Positions 15,608-25,097 of a DNA stretch of 64,000 bases are shown here, one piece after another. Within the stretch, counting starts at the first letter, position 1. Each line of letters begins with the position of its first letter. The stretch covers positions 22,274 to 86,273 of the forward strand of contig NISF01000011.1 of the NCBI GenBank assembly GCA_002270295.1. The letters are read 5' to 3'. Below the pieces are notes generated by a model, which saw only the letters and a list, made by a program, of their open reading frames with translations, was not told the origin of the DNA and did no database searches. The stretch comes from Enterobacter sp. 10-1. GTDB taxonomy: Bacteria; Pseudomonadota; Gammaproteobacteria; Enterobacterales; Enterobacteriaceae. The translations under genes were made by a program, and so were the position numbers.

Positions 15608-16348
15608 ATGGCTACGCACGATCGTATGGATCTGAATGTCAGATCTCAAGCGTTTTATCGGGATTTTTATCACTTCTGCAAAAATTCCTGTGAGATGTGG
15701 TACATAAAAGATGCAAACCATCATTTAGTTGATGCTAGTTTTGCTTTTTGTTCCCGATTTTCGCTCCTGAATGTTACAGCGACGAATCTTTCTTCAATGC
15801 AGAATGCTCTTTTCCCTTCTGGTCAGGGGGACTTGGCTATGCGCGCTTTTGAAAAGCAGGCCATATTACAAAATAAAGAGATGCTGATTTACACCTGTGG
15901 TTACCTTCGTGATTCCGATGGTTGCAATGCGTTTATCCTTAAAATGAATAAAATGTATTGTAGCGGATTGGAATATACGTTTGTTAATGTAATTGATGTG
16001 GCTTCATATGATTCTATAAATGAATGGATTCCATACCTTTTTACAGATATGAAAATTAATAATTCTGATGTTCAACTAAGCAACTTCAGGAAGGTCACTC
16101 CACTTACTCTCGTTTCTCAGGATGAATGGGATGTGGCGTGGTTGCTTATTTGCGGTTATACAATAAGAGATATTGCTGTAATTTTGAATTTTAATAAATC
16201 AACTATTGAATCTCGAATTGATAATGTTTATATGAACCTCCAGGTAGTTAATAAAATTGGACTTCTGAGGGTGGCTAAATTTTATGGGTGGATAAGATTT
16301 GTACCTGACAGGTATTCATCTGAGCCATTTTTATTGAAGATTGATTAG
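15608..16348 (+). CDS. traJ: TraJ, activator of the tra operon
   Basis: A 246-residue regulator that relieves H-NS silencing of the traY promoter. The middle part (EMWYIKDANHHLVDASFAF) is PAS-like. The C-terminal part (LLICGYTIRDIAVILNFNKSTIESRIDNVYMNL) is a LuxR-type helix-turn-helix. The gene is AT-rich compared with the tra genes that follow, as in other F-like plasmids. ATGs at 15602 and 15608 both follow AGGAGAG; 15608 has the better spacing. FinP overlaps this start. Confidence 0.9.
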   Translation: MATHDRMDLNVRSQAFYRDFYHFCKNSCEMWYIKDANHHLVDASFAFCSRFSLLNVTATNLSSMQNALFPSGQGDLAMRAFEKQAILQNKEMLIYTCGYLRDSDGCNAFILKMNKMYCSGLEYTFVNVIDVASYDSINEWIPYLFTDMKINNSDVQLSNFRKVTPLTLVSQDEWDVAWLLICGYTIRDIAVILNFNKSTIESRIDNVYMNLQVVNKIGLLRVAKFYGWIRFVPDRYSSEPFLLKID

Positions 16349-16352
16349 ATTG

Positions 16353-16385
16353 AAAAGGAAGGTATTAGCCTTCCTTTTATTATTT
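16353..16385 (+). terminator. Terminator after traJ
   Basis: AAAAGGAAGG (16353-16362) and CCTTCCTTTT (16369-16378) form a perfect stem followed by ATTATTTTTATT, a standard factor-independent terminator. Confidence 0.88.
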
Positions 16386-16765
16386 TTATTAAAAGGTTCT
16401 TCGTTATTGTTAATGGTTTTGTCTATTAAATTTATTCCCCTTTCGACATCCCTTATAAAAAGCATTTACAGGACATTTTAGTGATTAGGAATGTTTATTC
16501 CCTGCCAACTGTTAAGTTGGCCAGGGAGTGTCACTTTTCTAATCGGTAGTCGAGTCGAAAAATGTGTATATTTCAATTGTTGTTGATTTGCATCAATGTT
16601 TTGCTCGATTAAAGTCACGTTAAACATAGCTATTTTTTAATGAACTTATTTAATTACAACAACTTATGTTGTCAATGTGTGTATTTATACACCAGACACC
16701 TGTCCGGTGTGACGAGTTTTCCGTTCATGAAACAATTTTATCCAATATTTATATGGATACTGTTT
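16386..16765. promoter_or_regulatory. Regulatory gap before traY
   Basis: This AT-rich stretch should contain the main tra promoter. A bulged inverted repeat, CCCTGCCAACT/AGTTGGCCAGGG, lies at about 16500-16523. No coding sequence is convincing, although the traY frame stays open upstream to 16640. The exact promoter cannot be placed from sequence alone. Confidence 0.5.
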
Positions 16766-16969
16766 ATGACTAAACCAGCATCAATTTCATCAGGGGCACC
16801 CCAAACCCGGAGAGTAAAAGTGATCCTTACGGCAGAAGCCAGTGAACTTCTTTCTGCCGCTGCTAAAAAGGGCAAGCGATCCCGACAAGTTGAAGCTATG
16901 TTGCGATTGCATGACAGTCTTAAGAATATCCCTGAAATACAAGTGTGTTACTGGGAAAGTAATAAATAG
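16766..16969 (+). CDS. traY: TraY, relaxosome DNA-binding protein
   Basis: TraY bends oriT DNA to help TraI nick it, and it also acts at the tra promoter. The 67-residue form starts MTKPASISSGAPQTRRVKVI and has a single ribbon-helix-helix unit. The strand is RRVKVILTAEAS and the helices run through AAAKKGKRSRQVEAMLRLHDSL. The frame is open further upstream (MKQFYPIFIWILFM), but those residues do not resemble TraY. The ATG at 16766 is therefore preferred despite a weak ribosome-binding site. Confidence 0.82.
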   Translation: MTKPASISSGAPQTRRVKVILTAEASELLSAAAKKGKRSRQVEAMLRLHDSLKNIPEIQVCYWESNK

Positions 16970-17274
16970 TCTTATGGGAAATATCATCCGACCTGCATTA
17001 TCGATATTCCCCACCATTAAGTCGGACTGACGCCAACGGTCTGATTTCAGTTTTTTTTGTTTTGTCTTATCCGTTTTTTCTTCACCGATAAAACGGCGGG
17101 CATCCCTTTGCCCAAAATCCGTCGGGCGAGTTTCCCCCCACGACAGGTGTGACACCCTGGGGCGGTAGCGTGTCTGAAGACGTTTGTACAGATAATCCCC
17201 CGCGGCTTCTGCCTTGCGGGCGTCGCGGGGGCGTATCTGCCCGAACAACTTAATCGTTAATTAAAGGAAATAAT
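16970..17274. other. Long leader before traA
   Basis: About 300 bases without a gene. It contains a poly-T tract near 17050 and GC-rich hairpins, including GGTG-TGA-CACC inside a CCCC...GGGG stem near 17140-17163. TTAAAGGAAAT before 17275 is the traA ribosome-binding site. Structured leaders of this kind affect traA mRNA stability in F; the same is inferred here. Confidence 0.5.
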
Positions 17275-17679
17275 ATGGCTGATATTTCAGTGATAAATCA
17301 GGGGGCGGACGTTGTCTGCAAGGGGAATAAAAATGGGCTGCTCTCACGCATGGTGTCTGCCGTGAAAGCGGTGCCGTCGCTGGTGAATAACCGTACCGCG
17401 AAGGCGCTGTTTAAGTATGTGGCAATGCCGCTGGCATTATTTCTGGCGGCGCGCGGTATGGCGCATGCCGAAGACCTGACGGCGGCCGGCAAACAGGATG
17501 CGACGGATACCTTTGGTGAAGACTCCACCATGATGTACTACTTCATGATCGCGGAAGTTGTGCTGGTCTTCCTGCTGTACCTCAAATCACATAACCCGGC
17601 GACCTTCCTGCTTATCCCGGTGTTTATCGTGATTACCAAAATCATCTTCTCCATCATTTCTGCCCGCTCCGGGGGCTGA
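17275..17679 (+). CDS. traA: TraA propilin
   Basis: Precursor of the F-type pilus subunit, 134 residues. The long leader ends ALFLAARGMAHA, and leader peptidase cleavage after Ala65 would leave a 69-residue pilin starting EDLTAAGKQDATDTF. The mature part has two hydrophobic segments (YYFMIAEVVLVFLLYL and FLLIPVFIVITKIIFSII) split by a short basic loop, as in F pilin. N-acetylation by TraX cannot be assumed because no traX was found. Confidence 0.95.
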   Translation: MADISVINQGADVVCKGNKNGLLSRMVSAVKAVPSLVNNRTAKALFKYVAMPLALFLAARGMAHAEDLTAAGKQDATDTFGEDSTMMYYFMIAEVVLVFLLYLKSHNPATFLLIPVFIVITKIIFSIISARSGG

Positions 17680-17698
17680 TCGGCACGGAGACTAGTCA

Positions 17699-18004
17699 AT
17701 GGATGAGGAACGCGCTTCGCGCTTCATGTTTCCTCAGACACTGACAGAGCAGACACGGCCCATCGGACTACCGATGGATGAGACAATAGCCCTGTTCGCA
17801 CCGATGGGATGGGGCTTTTATACCGGTAAGTACGTTACCGGTCTGGTCATTGCCGTTCTGCTCTGGTTCTGTCTGAAGTATTTCAAAAAGGGGAGAGGGA
17901 CCGACTGGCTGCTTAACGCCTGTTACTGGTACCTCCCGTCTTCACTCTTCAAAGGCATGTACAAAGTCATTCCCGATTCGTCATTCCGGCTGTGGCTGCG
18001 TTGA
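17699..18004 (+). CDS. traL: TraL, pilus assembly membrane protein
   Basis: A 101-residue inner-membrane protein of the type IV secretion apparatus (VirB3-like). One or two hydrophobic segments are visible (KYVTGLVIAVLLWFCLKYF). It ends with ...FRLWLR. It follows traA after 19 bases and precedes traE in the usual order. Confidence 0.93.
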   Translation: MDEERASRFMFPQTLTEQTRPIGLPMDETIALFAPMGWGFYTGKYVTGLVIAVLLWFCLKYFKKGRGTDWLLNACYWYLPSSLFKGMYKVIPDSSFRLWLR

Positions 18005-18022
18005 TGACCAGGAGGTATTCCC

Positions 18023-18592
18023 ATGGACCTGAAGGCAAAGCGCCTGTCGGCCCGCTACACATCACTCATCTTTCTGCTGCTTCTGGTGTTCTTTGGTCTG
18101 AGTCTTGCCGGCAACCTGGTGGCCTGGTTGCGACTCGATGCGCTGATTAACAGCCGTGAAGAGACCTATATCCCGATGGGGTTTGATACCCCGTTCACAC
18201 TGACGCGCAACCGGATGGATGCGAACTATCTGGAGCAAACTGCCGAATCGCTGGTCTTCCTGCGCTACAACGTGTCGCCGGAATCGGTGAAAGCCAATCA
18301 CAAAGCGCTGCTGCGCTTCTTTGATAACGAAGAGCGTCCTGCCATGCAGGAAGTTTTGGCCAGCGAAGCGCAGCGCGTTATCGACAATAACGTCACCACG
18401 GCCTTTTACCTGTCCGGTTTCGACACCTACCCGGCTTCGGGGATCGTCGATATTCACGGAACGGTACAGCAGTGGATAGGCAATCGTAAGCAGCTGCCGG
18501 AAGACAAAATTATCCGGATGGCACTGCGCTATCACCGGGGTATTACCACCATTCAGGATTTCAGGGAGCAGGTGGATGAAAAGAAAAAATAA
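18023..18592 (+). CDS. traE: TraE, VirB5/VirB8-like assembly protein
   Basis: A 189-residue inner-membrane-anchored protein needed for pilus assembly. An N-terminal membrane segment (YTSLIFLLLLVFFGLSLAGNLVAW, residues 12-35) is followed by a periplasmic domain with MGFDTPFTLTRNRMDANYL. GGAGG lies eight bases before the ATG. The 3' end overlaps traK by 17 bases. Confidence 0.95.
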   Translation: MDLKAKRLSARYTSLIFLLLLVFFGLSLAGNLVAWLRLDALINSREETYIPMGFDTPFTLTRNRMDANYLEQTAESLVFLRYNVSPESVKANHKALLRFFDNEERPAMQEVLASEAQRVIDNNVTTAFYLSGFDTYPASGIVDIHGTVQQWIGNRKQLPEDKIIRMALRYHRGITTIQDFREQVDEKKK

Positions 18593-19352
18593 CAGGTATG
18601 GCAGGCACCGTCTGGCATTGCTGGTCAGTCTGCTCTGTCTGAGCGGCGCTGCGCTGGCAGAGCCGGTGGCGATGTTACCAGTAAAAATCCCCGTTTCGCC
18701 GGACAGCCAGGTCCGGGTTGCGCTCAGCAATACCAACCCGAATCTGCTGGTTGTGCCCGGCGATAAGATTATCGCCGTGGACAGTGCGCAGGGGATGTTT
18801 CTTAATGACAACAAGGCGCTGGGGCAGGCTAACGGCGGTGTGCAGCTGATGACCGCCCAGACTACCCCGTTCACCTTCTATGTCCGCACGGAAGGAGGGC
18901 TGACCGTTTCTGTTATTGGTGTCCCGCAGAAACGGGATGGCCGGGTGCTGCAGTTTATCTCCAGCCGTCCGGTACAGCATGATGATGCGCGGCGCTGGGA
19001 GCAGTCGCAGCCGTATGTGCGCACCCTGATCTCTGTTCAGCAGGCAGTACTGAGCGGCGGCGTACCGAAAGGGTTTACTGAAGCTCCTGTCGTGGCGGTA
19101 CCGACATTTTCCCTGCCGGGCTGGTTGTCGGTGACGCCTCAACAAATGTGGAGTGGTGGTGGGCTTCGGCTCTATCGCCTGACGGTGCGTAATCGTGGTG
19201 CCAGTGTGCTGGCTATACCAGAACGACTGTTTCAGGCACCTGGCGTACGTGCAGTGATGGTGTTTCCGTTCAGTACCACGCTGATGCCCGGTACCGATAC
19301 GCAAGTGTGGGTCACGGTCAGCAACGACGGGGAGGGGCAGGCTAATGGCTAA
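18576..19352 (+). CDS. traK: TraK, secretin-like outer-membrane component
   Basis: A 258-residue periplasmic protein (VirB9-like) forming the outer-membrane core with TraV and TraB. A signal peptide, LALLVSLLCLSGAALAEP, ends about residue 28. VQLMTAQTTPFTFYVRTEGG belongs to the conserved beta-rich domain. It overlaps traE at its start and traB at its end. Confidence 0.93.
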   Translation: MKRKNNRYGRHRLALLVSLLCLSGAALAEPVAMLPVKIPVSPDSQVRVALSNTNPNLLVVPGDKIIAVDSAQGMFLNDNKALGQANGGVQLMTAQTTPFTFYVRTEGGLTVSVIGVPQKRDGRVLQFISSRPVQHDDARRWEQSQPYVRTLISVQQAVLSGGVPKGFTEAPVVAVPTFSLPGWLSVTPQQMWSGGGLRLYRLTVRNRGASVLAIPERLFQAPGVRAVMVFPFSTTLMPGTDTQVWVTVSNDGEGQANG

Positions 19353-20703
19353 CATTAACGTGCTGACCCGTCGCAAGCAGATGGCGGTGCTGATCGCCGT
19401 GGCGCTGGGATTAAGCGCTATCGGCGGTGTCGCCTGGTATATCGGTGCACCATCAAAGGTGTCCCCCGGTAAGAGCCAGGCAAAAAAACCGGTACCGGAT
19501 ATGACCGGCGCGGTGACCTCCAGTACCTTCGGTAAAAAAGTCAGCGATACGGCGGTGGCTGACCTGCAGCATACCGCGAATCAAGCCGATAAAAAGCTGG
19601 CCAGCTTCGAGAATCAGCTCAATAAGCTCGCCAGTGAAAACAAAGCCTACCGGGACAAAATTCAGTCACAGGATGATGATATCAAACTGTTGCAGACGCA
19701 GATTGATGCCATGAACCAGGCGGGGGAAAGCGGCAGCGGTAATGCCACACCGGGTCCGGGAGTGCCAGCCGGCACCCTGCCTGTCGGTGGTGGTTCGGGG
19801 GCGGTACCTCCGCCGACCGCCTTTTATCCCGGCGTTCCCGGCAATCAGACGACGGTGAATATCTCCCCACAGCTCAATCAGGGGCTGTCCACCATGAGTA
19901 TCGATTACGGCGAAAAAAAGGATGATGCGCCAGCGCTGCCGTATATTCCGTCGGGGAGTTTTGCCGGGGCGACGGTGATTGAGGGGGCGGATGCCAACGC
20001 CTCAGTGACAGGGGAAAGCGCGTCATCACCCATGCTGTTCCGCCTGACCGGTAAGATGATTTTGCCGAATGACGGGGAATACGACCTGCGGGGCTGCTTT
20101 GTCACGGCGGCGGCCTATGGCGATATTTCCAGCGAACGTGCCCTGCTGCGCACCGACCGTCTGTCCTGCCGCATCCATGGCCATGTTATCGACCAGCCCT
20201 TCAAGGGCCATGTTTCCTTTATGGGTAAAAATGGTATCCGGGCTGAGCCGGTTATCCGCAACGGCAAGATTATCGGCTACGCCTTTGCAGGCGGGGCCAT
20301 CGATGCGATGGGCAGTGCTATCTCAAATGTGGGTTCAACCAGTGTCGGTCTGGGGGCGGCGAATACCGTCAGCGGTGGCGATGTTGCCCGCGCCGGTCTC
20401 GGCGGCGGCACGTCTCAGGCAGGCAAAACCCTTTCGGATTACTTCATCAAACGTGCCGAGCAATACCACCCGGTTATTCCTGTGGGGGCCCGCGTTCAGG
20501 TTTCAGTGGTCTTCCAGGAAGGATTCCAGCTGCAGTATGCCGACGTGAAGAAGGAGAAGAAGCCCACGGTATCTTCTCAGGAAAAAGCGACCGGCAACGG
20601 TATCACCATCACCAAAGAAGCGCTGCGTAACCTCAATCTCGGGGACTCCGTGGGTGCCATGAAGGACCAGATACAGGCAGGAATGCAGGAATCGATGCGA
20701 TGA
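19345..20703 (+). CDS. traB: TraB, VirB10-like channel scaffold
   Basis: A 452-residue protein spanning from inner to outer membrane. An N-terminal membrane anchor (LIAVALGLSAIGGVAWYIGA) is followed by a coiled coil (residues 75-120, NQADKKLASFENQLNKLASE). A glycine/proline-rich linker then leads into the C-terminal VirB10 barrel domain with YDLRGCFVTAAAYGDISSER. Length is close to F TraB (475). Confidence 0.95.
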   Translation: MANINVLTRRKQMAVLIAVALGLSAIGGVAWYIGAPSKVSPGKSQAKKPVPDMTGAVTSSTFGKKVSDTAVADLQHTANQADKKLASFENQLNKLASENKAYRDKIQSQDDDIKLLQTQIDAMNQAGESGSGNATPGPGVPAGTLPVGGGSGAVPPPTAFYPGVPGNQTTVNISPQLNQGLSTMSIDYGEKKDDAPALPYIPSGSFAGATVIEGADANASVTGESASSPMLFRLTGKMILPNDGEYDLRGCFVTAAAYGDISSERALLRTDRLSCRIHGHVIDQPFKGHVSFMGKNGIRAEPVIRNGKIIGYAFAGGAIDAMGSAISNVGSTSVGLGAANTVSGGDVARAGLGGGTSQAGKTLSDYFIKRAEQYHPVIPVGARVQVSVVFQEGFQLQYADVKKEKKPTVSSQEKATGNGITITKEALRNLNLGDSVGAMKDQIQAGMQESMR

Positions 20704-21080
20704 AAACGTTATGGACAGATATCAGAGAGGGATGGCGGGCGATGCAATATCACTACACTGGCCCCGGAGCTGCATTGCACTTAATAGCGCTGGCTGTCCG
20801 CTGCCTGCTGTGGTGGGTGATGGGCTGCATTCTCCTTTTTACGGTCTACGGCGGGTTACTGTTGTTTTATCTCGAACAGATGCCGGGACGGGTGGCATCA
20901 ACGATCCCGGGTCTGCTGACGGTGGTTCATGAGGTGGTGGTTCTCTGGCAGTGGCAGTGCATCACGGTACTGAGCTCGGTCCTGCCGCTGTTCTGTTTGT
21001 GGGTGACGCTTGTTCATTTTATTTGGGTACGTCCCGCTAACGCTGACCGTACCCGCATTCCGTTCAACCCGCGTCGTTAA
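20700..21080 (+). CDS. traP: TraP-position inner-membrane protein
   Basis: A 126-residue protein with two strong hydrophobic segments (LLWWVMGCILLFTVYGGLLLFYL and VLSSVLPLFCLWVTLVHFIW). It overlaps the end of traB. Its place matches traP of F, which stabilises the pilus through TraB. It is shorter than F TraP (196 residues), so the name rests mainly on synteny. Confidence 0.65.
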   Translation: MKTLWTDIREGWRAMQYHYTGPGAALHLIALAVRCLLWWVMGCILLFTVYGGLLLFYLEQMPGRVASTIPGLLTVVHEVVVLWQWQCITVLSSVLPLFCLWVTLVHFIWVRPANADRTRIPFNPRR

Positions 21081-21106
21081 TTTTTCTTCCCCATTCAGGA
21101 GTTTGT

Positions 21107-21352
21107 ATGCGTAAACCACAACGCCATCCTCTGGCTTTGTTGTCTTCCCCGGAGCTGGCGCAACACATTCTGGATAACTGCACGACGTTTATCACGCTGA
21201 GCCAGCCTGCTCACCCATTCCACCTGCCGGATGGGCCTCAACGAGACCATACGATAGTTGTCGGGCGTACCGGTGGCGGTAAAACAGACCTCTGTGCTCG
21301 CGTCATGAATGATGTGCTTCGCCGTCCCGGTGAGGGGCGCTCTGGTGAGTGA
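21107..21352 (+). CDS. Small Walker A-containing protein in the trbD position
   Basis: An 81-residue protein starting MRKPQRHPLALLSSPELAQH, with HTIVVGRTGGGKTDLCARVM near residues 48-67, a near-complete P-loop. No other ATPase motifs fit in so short a protein. It may be a relic of a larger TraD- or TraC-like ATPase or a genuine small nucleotide-binding factor. In F, trbD occupies this site between traP and traV. Confidence 0.65.
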   Translation: MRKPQRHPLALLSSPELAQHILDNCTTFITLSQPAHPFHLPDGPQRDHTIVVGRTGGGKTDLCARVMNDVLRRPGEGRSGE

Positions 21353-21427
21353 TAAGCGCCACCTCTTCGGCGCACTGGCGGCCATAAAAATCTTCACCCG
21401 CTGAATTTCTTTCTCTCAGGATAAATC

Positions 21428-22015
21428 ATGAATAAATTCATTATGCCTTTACTGGCAGGCGCTGGCCTGCTCTCCGGCTGTGCCGGAATGAACTCTGACT
21501 TTGACTGTAATACCGTGGCCCATGACCGCTGCATCACCATGGAGCAGGCTAACCAGCAGGCGGCAGGACGTACGTCGTCTTCCTCTGCGATGTCCGGCTT
21601 TGATGGTGATGCGGGAAAGACGGACGCGGCTGCTGAGACCCTGCCGCGCCTGGCACCGGTTCCGGTCTCACCTTCACCGCTGACCGGTATTCAGGCGGCC
21701 ACCCGTGATGCGGGTACGCGATCAGTAAGAACGACGACGGGGAGCCTGCTGCTGCCCGCGTCGCGCCCGGTTCGTCCGGATGTGGGAGGCCCGGCAGTAC
21801 CTTCCCACCGGCCGGCAGTCTCTCCAGTCTTGCCGACACCATCACCTGTCACTGAAGCCCGGCGCTATGCCGACACCGGGGTCAGTCAGCCTGTACGGGT
21901 CAATCCGACCACGGCACGACTGTGGATTGCAGGCTGGATTGACCGGGATGATGTTATGCATCAACCGTCGGTAGTGTCTTTCGTGGTGAAGCCTGATCAC
22001 TGGGCCGGGAGCTGA
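21428..22015 (+). CDS. traV: TraV outer-membrane lipoprotein
   Basis: A 195-residue lipoprotein (VirB7-like) of the outer-membrane core. The lipobox LLSGC puts the lipidated Cys at residue 18, followed by further cysteines (FDCNTVAHDRC). The middle is proline- and serine-rich and low in complexity. AGGATAA precedes the ATG at the usual distance. It ends two bases before traC. Confidence 0.93.
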   Translation: MNKFIMPLLAGAGLLSGCAGMNSDFDCNTVAHDRCITMEQANQQAAGRTSSSSAMSGFDGDAGKTDAAAETLPRLAPVPVSPSPLTGIQAATRDAGTRSVRTTTGSLLLPASRPVRPDVGGPAVPSHRPAVSPVLPTPSPVTEARRYADTGVSQPVRVNPTTARLWIAGWIDRDDVMHQPSVVSFVVKPDHWAGS

Positions 22016-22017
22016 AT

Positions 22018-24633
22018 ATGGCCCTGCATGATGAACTGTTCCGTCGCCTGATGACCGACTGGCAGCGGAAGGATGGTGCCGCGAAGGCCGGAGAGGCGCT
22101 GGACGATATGGACTACCCTTCTCTGGTCAGCGTGCTGCCGTACCAGCATTACGATAAAGACAGCGGCCTGTTTGTAAACCAGAACACCATGGGTTTTATC
22201 CTCGAATGTACGCCGCTGATTGGGGCTAACGACGGTATCGTGGAGGCCCTGGACAACTTCCTGCGTAACAAACTCCCCCGCGAACAGCCGCTGAGTGTGC
22301 TCCTCCTCGGAAGCAAGTGTGTCAGCCATCTGCTGGATAACGGTCTGTCGGATATGGCCTGGCAGGGGGAGCAGGCAACGCGCTTTGACCATATCACCCG
22401 CGCGTTCTATGAACACGGTGCCCTGTACGGACTGCCCAACAACAAAGGCTTCCCGCTGTCACTGCGTAACTATCGCCTTTTTATCAGCTACGCCGAGCCG
22501 TTGCGTCGTGATGTTGATGAATTGTTCGCCTCGCTGGGGCAGACGCTGAGTATCGTGCAGCAGTCGCTGTTTGCCGCAAACCTGCACTCTGAGGTGCTGG
22601 ATGACCGGGGCCTGGTCGGGCTGGTCCGTGAAATTGTGAATTTCCGCCATGATCGCATCACGCCGCCGTCTGATGAGGTGGACCCGTATGAAGAGCTGAA
22701 TGCCCAGTGCGTCGCCCGATCCATCAACCTGAAGGTGACGCCGGATTGTCTGCACCAGAGTCAGTCCTCTGCGGAAGGTGGTCGGGTGAAAACCCGCATC
22801 ATGAGCTACATGCCGGAGAAGAACCCGGTGAAGTTTGCGCTGTGGCAGGGCGGGAACAACCTCAGTAATCTGCTGGACCCGACGTCGACGGTGCCGAGCC
22901 CCTTTGCTATCACGCTGACGACAGAACTGGATGTTCAGGCGAAGAGTCAGAACGAAGCGGTACGAAAGTTCGCCACCAACGATAAGCGGGCAAACTCACC
23001 GTTCGGTAAGTGGGTGCCGGGGGTTAAAAAGGCCGCCCGTGAGTGGGATGGATTGCGCGAGCGACTGTCTACCGGGCAGTCGGCGCTGGCGCGCTACAGC
23101 CTGGGCGTCACGCTGTTCTGCGAGGATGATAATGATAAGGCCCTGATGTGCGAACTGGCGCTACAAAACACCTTCCGCGCCAACGGCATTTCACTGTGTT
23201 CGCCCACTTTTATGCAGCTGCGTAACTGGCTGTCGCTGTTTCCGTTCATGATGCCGGAAGGGTTATGGAGCGATATGCGCCGCAGCGGTGCGACGCTCCG
23301 GGCAGAGTCGTTCAATGTCGCTAATCTGTTGCCGGTGGTGGCGGACAACCGTATCTGCCCGAAGGGCGTGCCCATTCCGTCGTACCGTAACCAGCTCTCG
23401 TATCTGGACCTGTTCGACAGCAAGTCAGGACTGGGTAATGACAACTATAACCTCGGGGTGTGTGGCACCTCCGGGGGCGGGAAGTCTTTCCTGATGCAGA
23501 CCATCATCCGGCACATCCTCGACAGTGGAGGGCGGGCCTGGGTGTTCGATATGGGGGATTCGTACAAGGCCCTGTGCGCCAACGTCGGTGGGGTCTACGT
23601 CGATGCCACTGACCTCAAATTCAACCCCTTTGCCGGTATCGTCAATATTGTGGAATCGGCGGAGAGTATCCGCGACCTGCTGCTGGTCCTCTCCAGCCCG
23701 TCAGGCAAAGTCGATGATACCGCCAAGTCTATTCTGCTCAACGCGGTACAGGCGGTATGGGAGGGTAAAGCGCCTTCCGGACGGAAGGGGAATGCAGTGC
23801 TCATTGATGATGTATCCGACCTGCTGAATGCCTGGACTGTCCTGCCGAAATATAAAGATGCCACCACGGTGCGCAACATGATGGAAGAGATGGTGGTGTC
23901 GCTGCACAAGTACACCACCGGCGGTATCTACGGCGAATACTTCAACAGTCCGGAACCGGCGCTTGATGACAATGTCCGTTTCTGCGTGCTGGAGATGGGG
24001 CGACTCAAAAACAAACCTGACCTGCTGGCGGCCATCATGTTCTCGATGATGATTTATGTCGAGCAGCGGATGTTCCTGTCACCCCGTAGTGAGCGTAAGG
24101 CGGCCATCATCGATGAGGCCTGGAAGCTGCTGGCGAGCGAAAACGGCTTTATCGGTGACTTCATCGAGAACGGCTACCGCACCGCGCGTAAGTATGGCGG
24201 TGCTTATATCACCATCACCCAGGGGATTGAAGACTTTGATGGCGACAAGGCCAGCATCGCGGCGAAGGCCGCCTGGTCCAACTCGTCGTTCAAAATCATC
24301 CTGCGTCAGAACCGGGAAGCCTTCCGCAAGTACAACCAGAAGAACGAGGGGCAGTTCAGCCCATCGGAGCAGACCATCATTGAGGGTTTCCCCTCGGCCA
24401 AAGATGCGCACTTCAGCGCCTTTATGCTGCGCGTGGCCGGACAGATCTCGTATCACCGTCTGATACTCGACCCGCTGAGTCGGGTGATGTTCTCGTCCGA
24501 CGGCGATGATTTTGAGTTTCGTGAACAGTGCCTGAAGGAAGGAAAAACCGTCCATGAAGCGCTCTGGTTACTGGCCCGTAAAAAATACGCTAAGGAAATG
24601 GAGGTGCTGGAACAATGGCAGATACAGTCGTGA
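22018..24633 (+). CDS. traC: TraC, VirB4-type assembly ATPase
   Basis: An 871-residue cytoplasmic ATPase that powers pilus assembly. The Walker A motif is GVCGTSGGGKSFLMQ (about residues 480-494). A Walker B-like AAIIDEAWKLLASENGF and ITQGIEDF follow. Length and order match F TraC (875). Its end overlaps trbI. Confidence 0.96.
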   Translation: MALHDELFRRLMTDWQRKDGAAKAGEALDDMDYPSLVSVLPYQHYDKDSGLFVNQNTMGFILECTPLIGANDGIVEALDNFLRNKLPREQPLSVLLLGSKCVSHLLDNGLSDMAWQGEQATRFDHITRAFYEHGALYGLPNNKGFPLSLRNYRLFISYAEPLRRDVDELFASLGQTLSIVQQSLFAANLHSEVLDDRGLVGLVREIVNFRHDRITPPSDEVDPYEELNAQCVARSINLKVTPDCLHQSQSSAEGGRVKTRIMSYMPEKNPVKFALWQGGNNLSNLLDPTSTVPSPFAITLTTELDVQAKSQNEAVRKFATNDKRANSPFGKWVPGVKKAAREWDGLRERLSTGQSALARYSLGVTLFCEDDNDKALMCELALQNTFRANGISLCSPTFMQLRNWLSLFPFMMPEGLWSDMRRSGATLRAESFNVANLLPVVADNRICPKGVPIPSYRNQLSYLDLFDSKSGLGNDNYNLGVCGTSGGGKSFLMQTIIRHILDSGGRAWVFDMGDSYKALCANVGGVYVDATDLKFNPFAGIVNIVESAESIRDLLLVLSSPSGKVDDTAKSILLNAVQAVWEGKAPSGRKGNAVLIDDVSDLLNAWTVLPKYKDATTVRNMMEEMVVSLHKYTTGGIYGEYFNSPEPALDDNVRFCVLEMGRLKNKPDLLAAIMFSMMIYVEQRMFLSPRSERKAAIIDEAWKLLASENGFIGDFIENGYRTARKYGGAYITITQGIEDFDGDKASIAAKAAWSNSSFKIILRQNREAFRKYNQKNEGQFSPSEQTIIEGFPSAKDAHFSAFMLRVAGQISYHRLILDPLSRVMFSSDGDDFEFREQCLKEGKTVHEALWLLARKKYAKEMEVLEQWQIQS

Positions 24634-25097
24634 ATCAACCGAAGTCCCCTGAATTACAACCGTCTGTGGACGTTACTCCGACAGACGGAACGCGTCATCA
24701 CGTCGCTTCAGCATCATCCCATCAACGTCTCACTCGCCGTCGTCGGCGCTGTCTGGTACCGGTGGCCTGTGTCACCGCCTTTATTCTGGTCATGAATGCC
24801 GGCATCTCGATGTTGCTGGCGCAGTGGCAGCGGCCGGAGACAGTGAGCTTCGATATGACTGGTACGGTGAATAACTTTATGGCTCAGGTGGCCGGGCGTC
24901 ATCTCAGCGACGGGGAGGTAAAAGCCACCACCGCGCGTTTTAACATCGTCCTCAATGCCGCATTGACCGACTGGCAACGCCATCACGGCGCCATCATCCT
25001 GGTGGCACCGGCGGTGGTGAGCGGTGCCCGCGATATCACTGCAGATGTTCAGGCAGAGGTGGCGAACCGGATGGCAGAAGGAGACAGTCATGAGTGA
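24615..25097 (+). CDS. trbI: TrbI, pilus retraction-related protein
   Basis: A 160-residue inner-membrane protein. The N-terminal cytoplasmic part is charged, followed by a single membrane segment (CLVPVACVTAFILVMNAGISMLL) and a periplasmic domain. In F, TrbI affects pilus outgrowth and retraction. It overlaps traC by 19 bases and the traR start by eight. Confidence 0.88.
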   Translation: MADTVVNQPKSPELQPSVDVTPTDGTRHHVASASSHQRLTRRRRRCLVPVACVTAFILVMNAGISMLLAQWQRPETVSFDMTGTVNNFMAQVAGRHLSDGEVKATTARFNIVLNAALTDWQRHHGAIILVAPAVVSGARDITADVQAEVANRMAEGDSHE

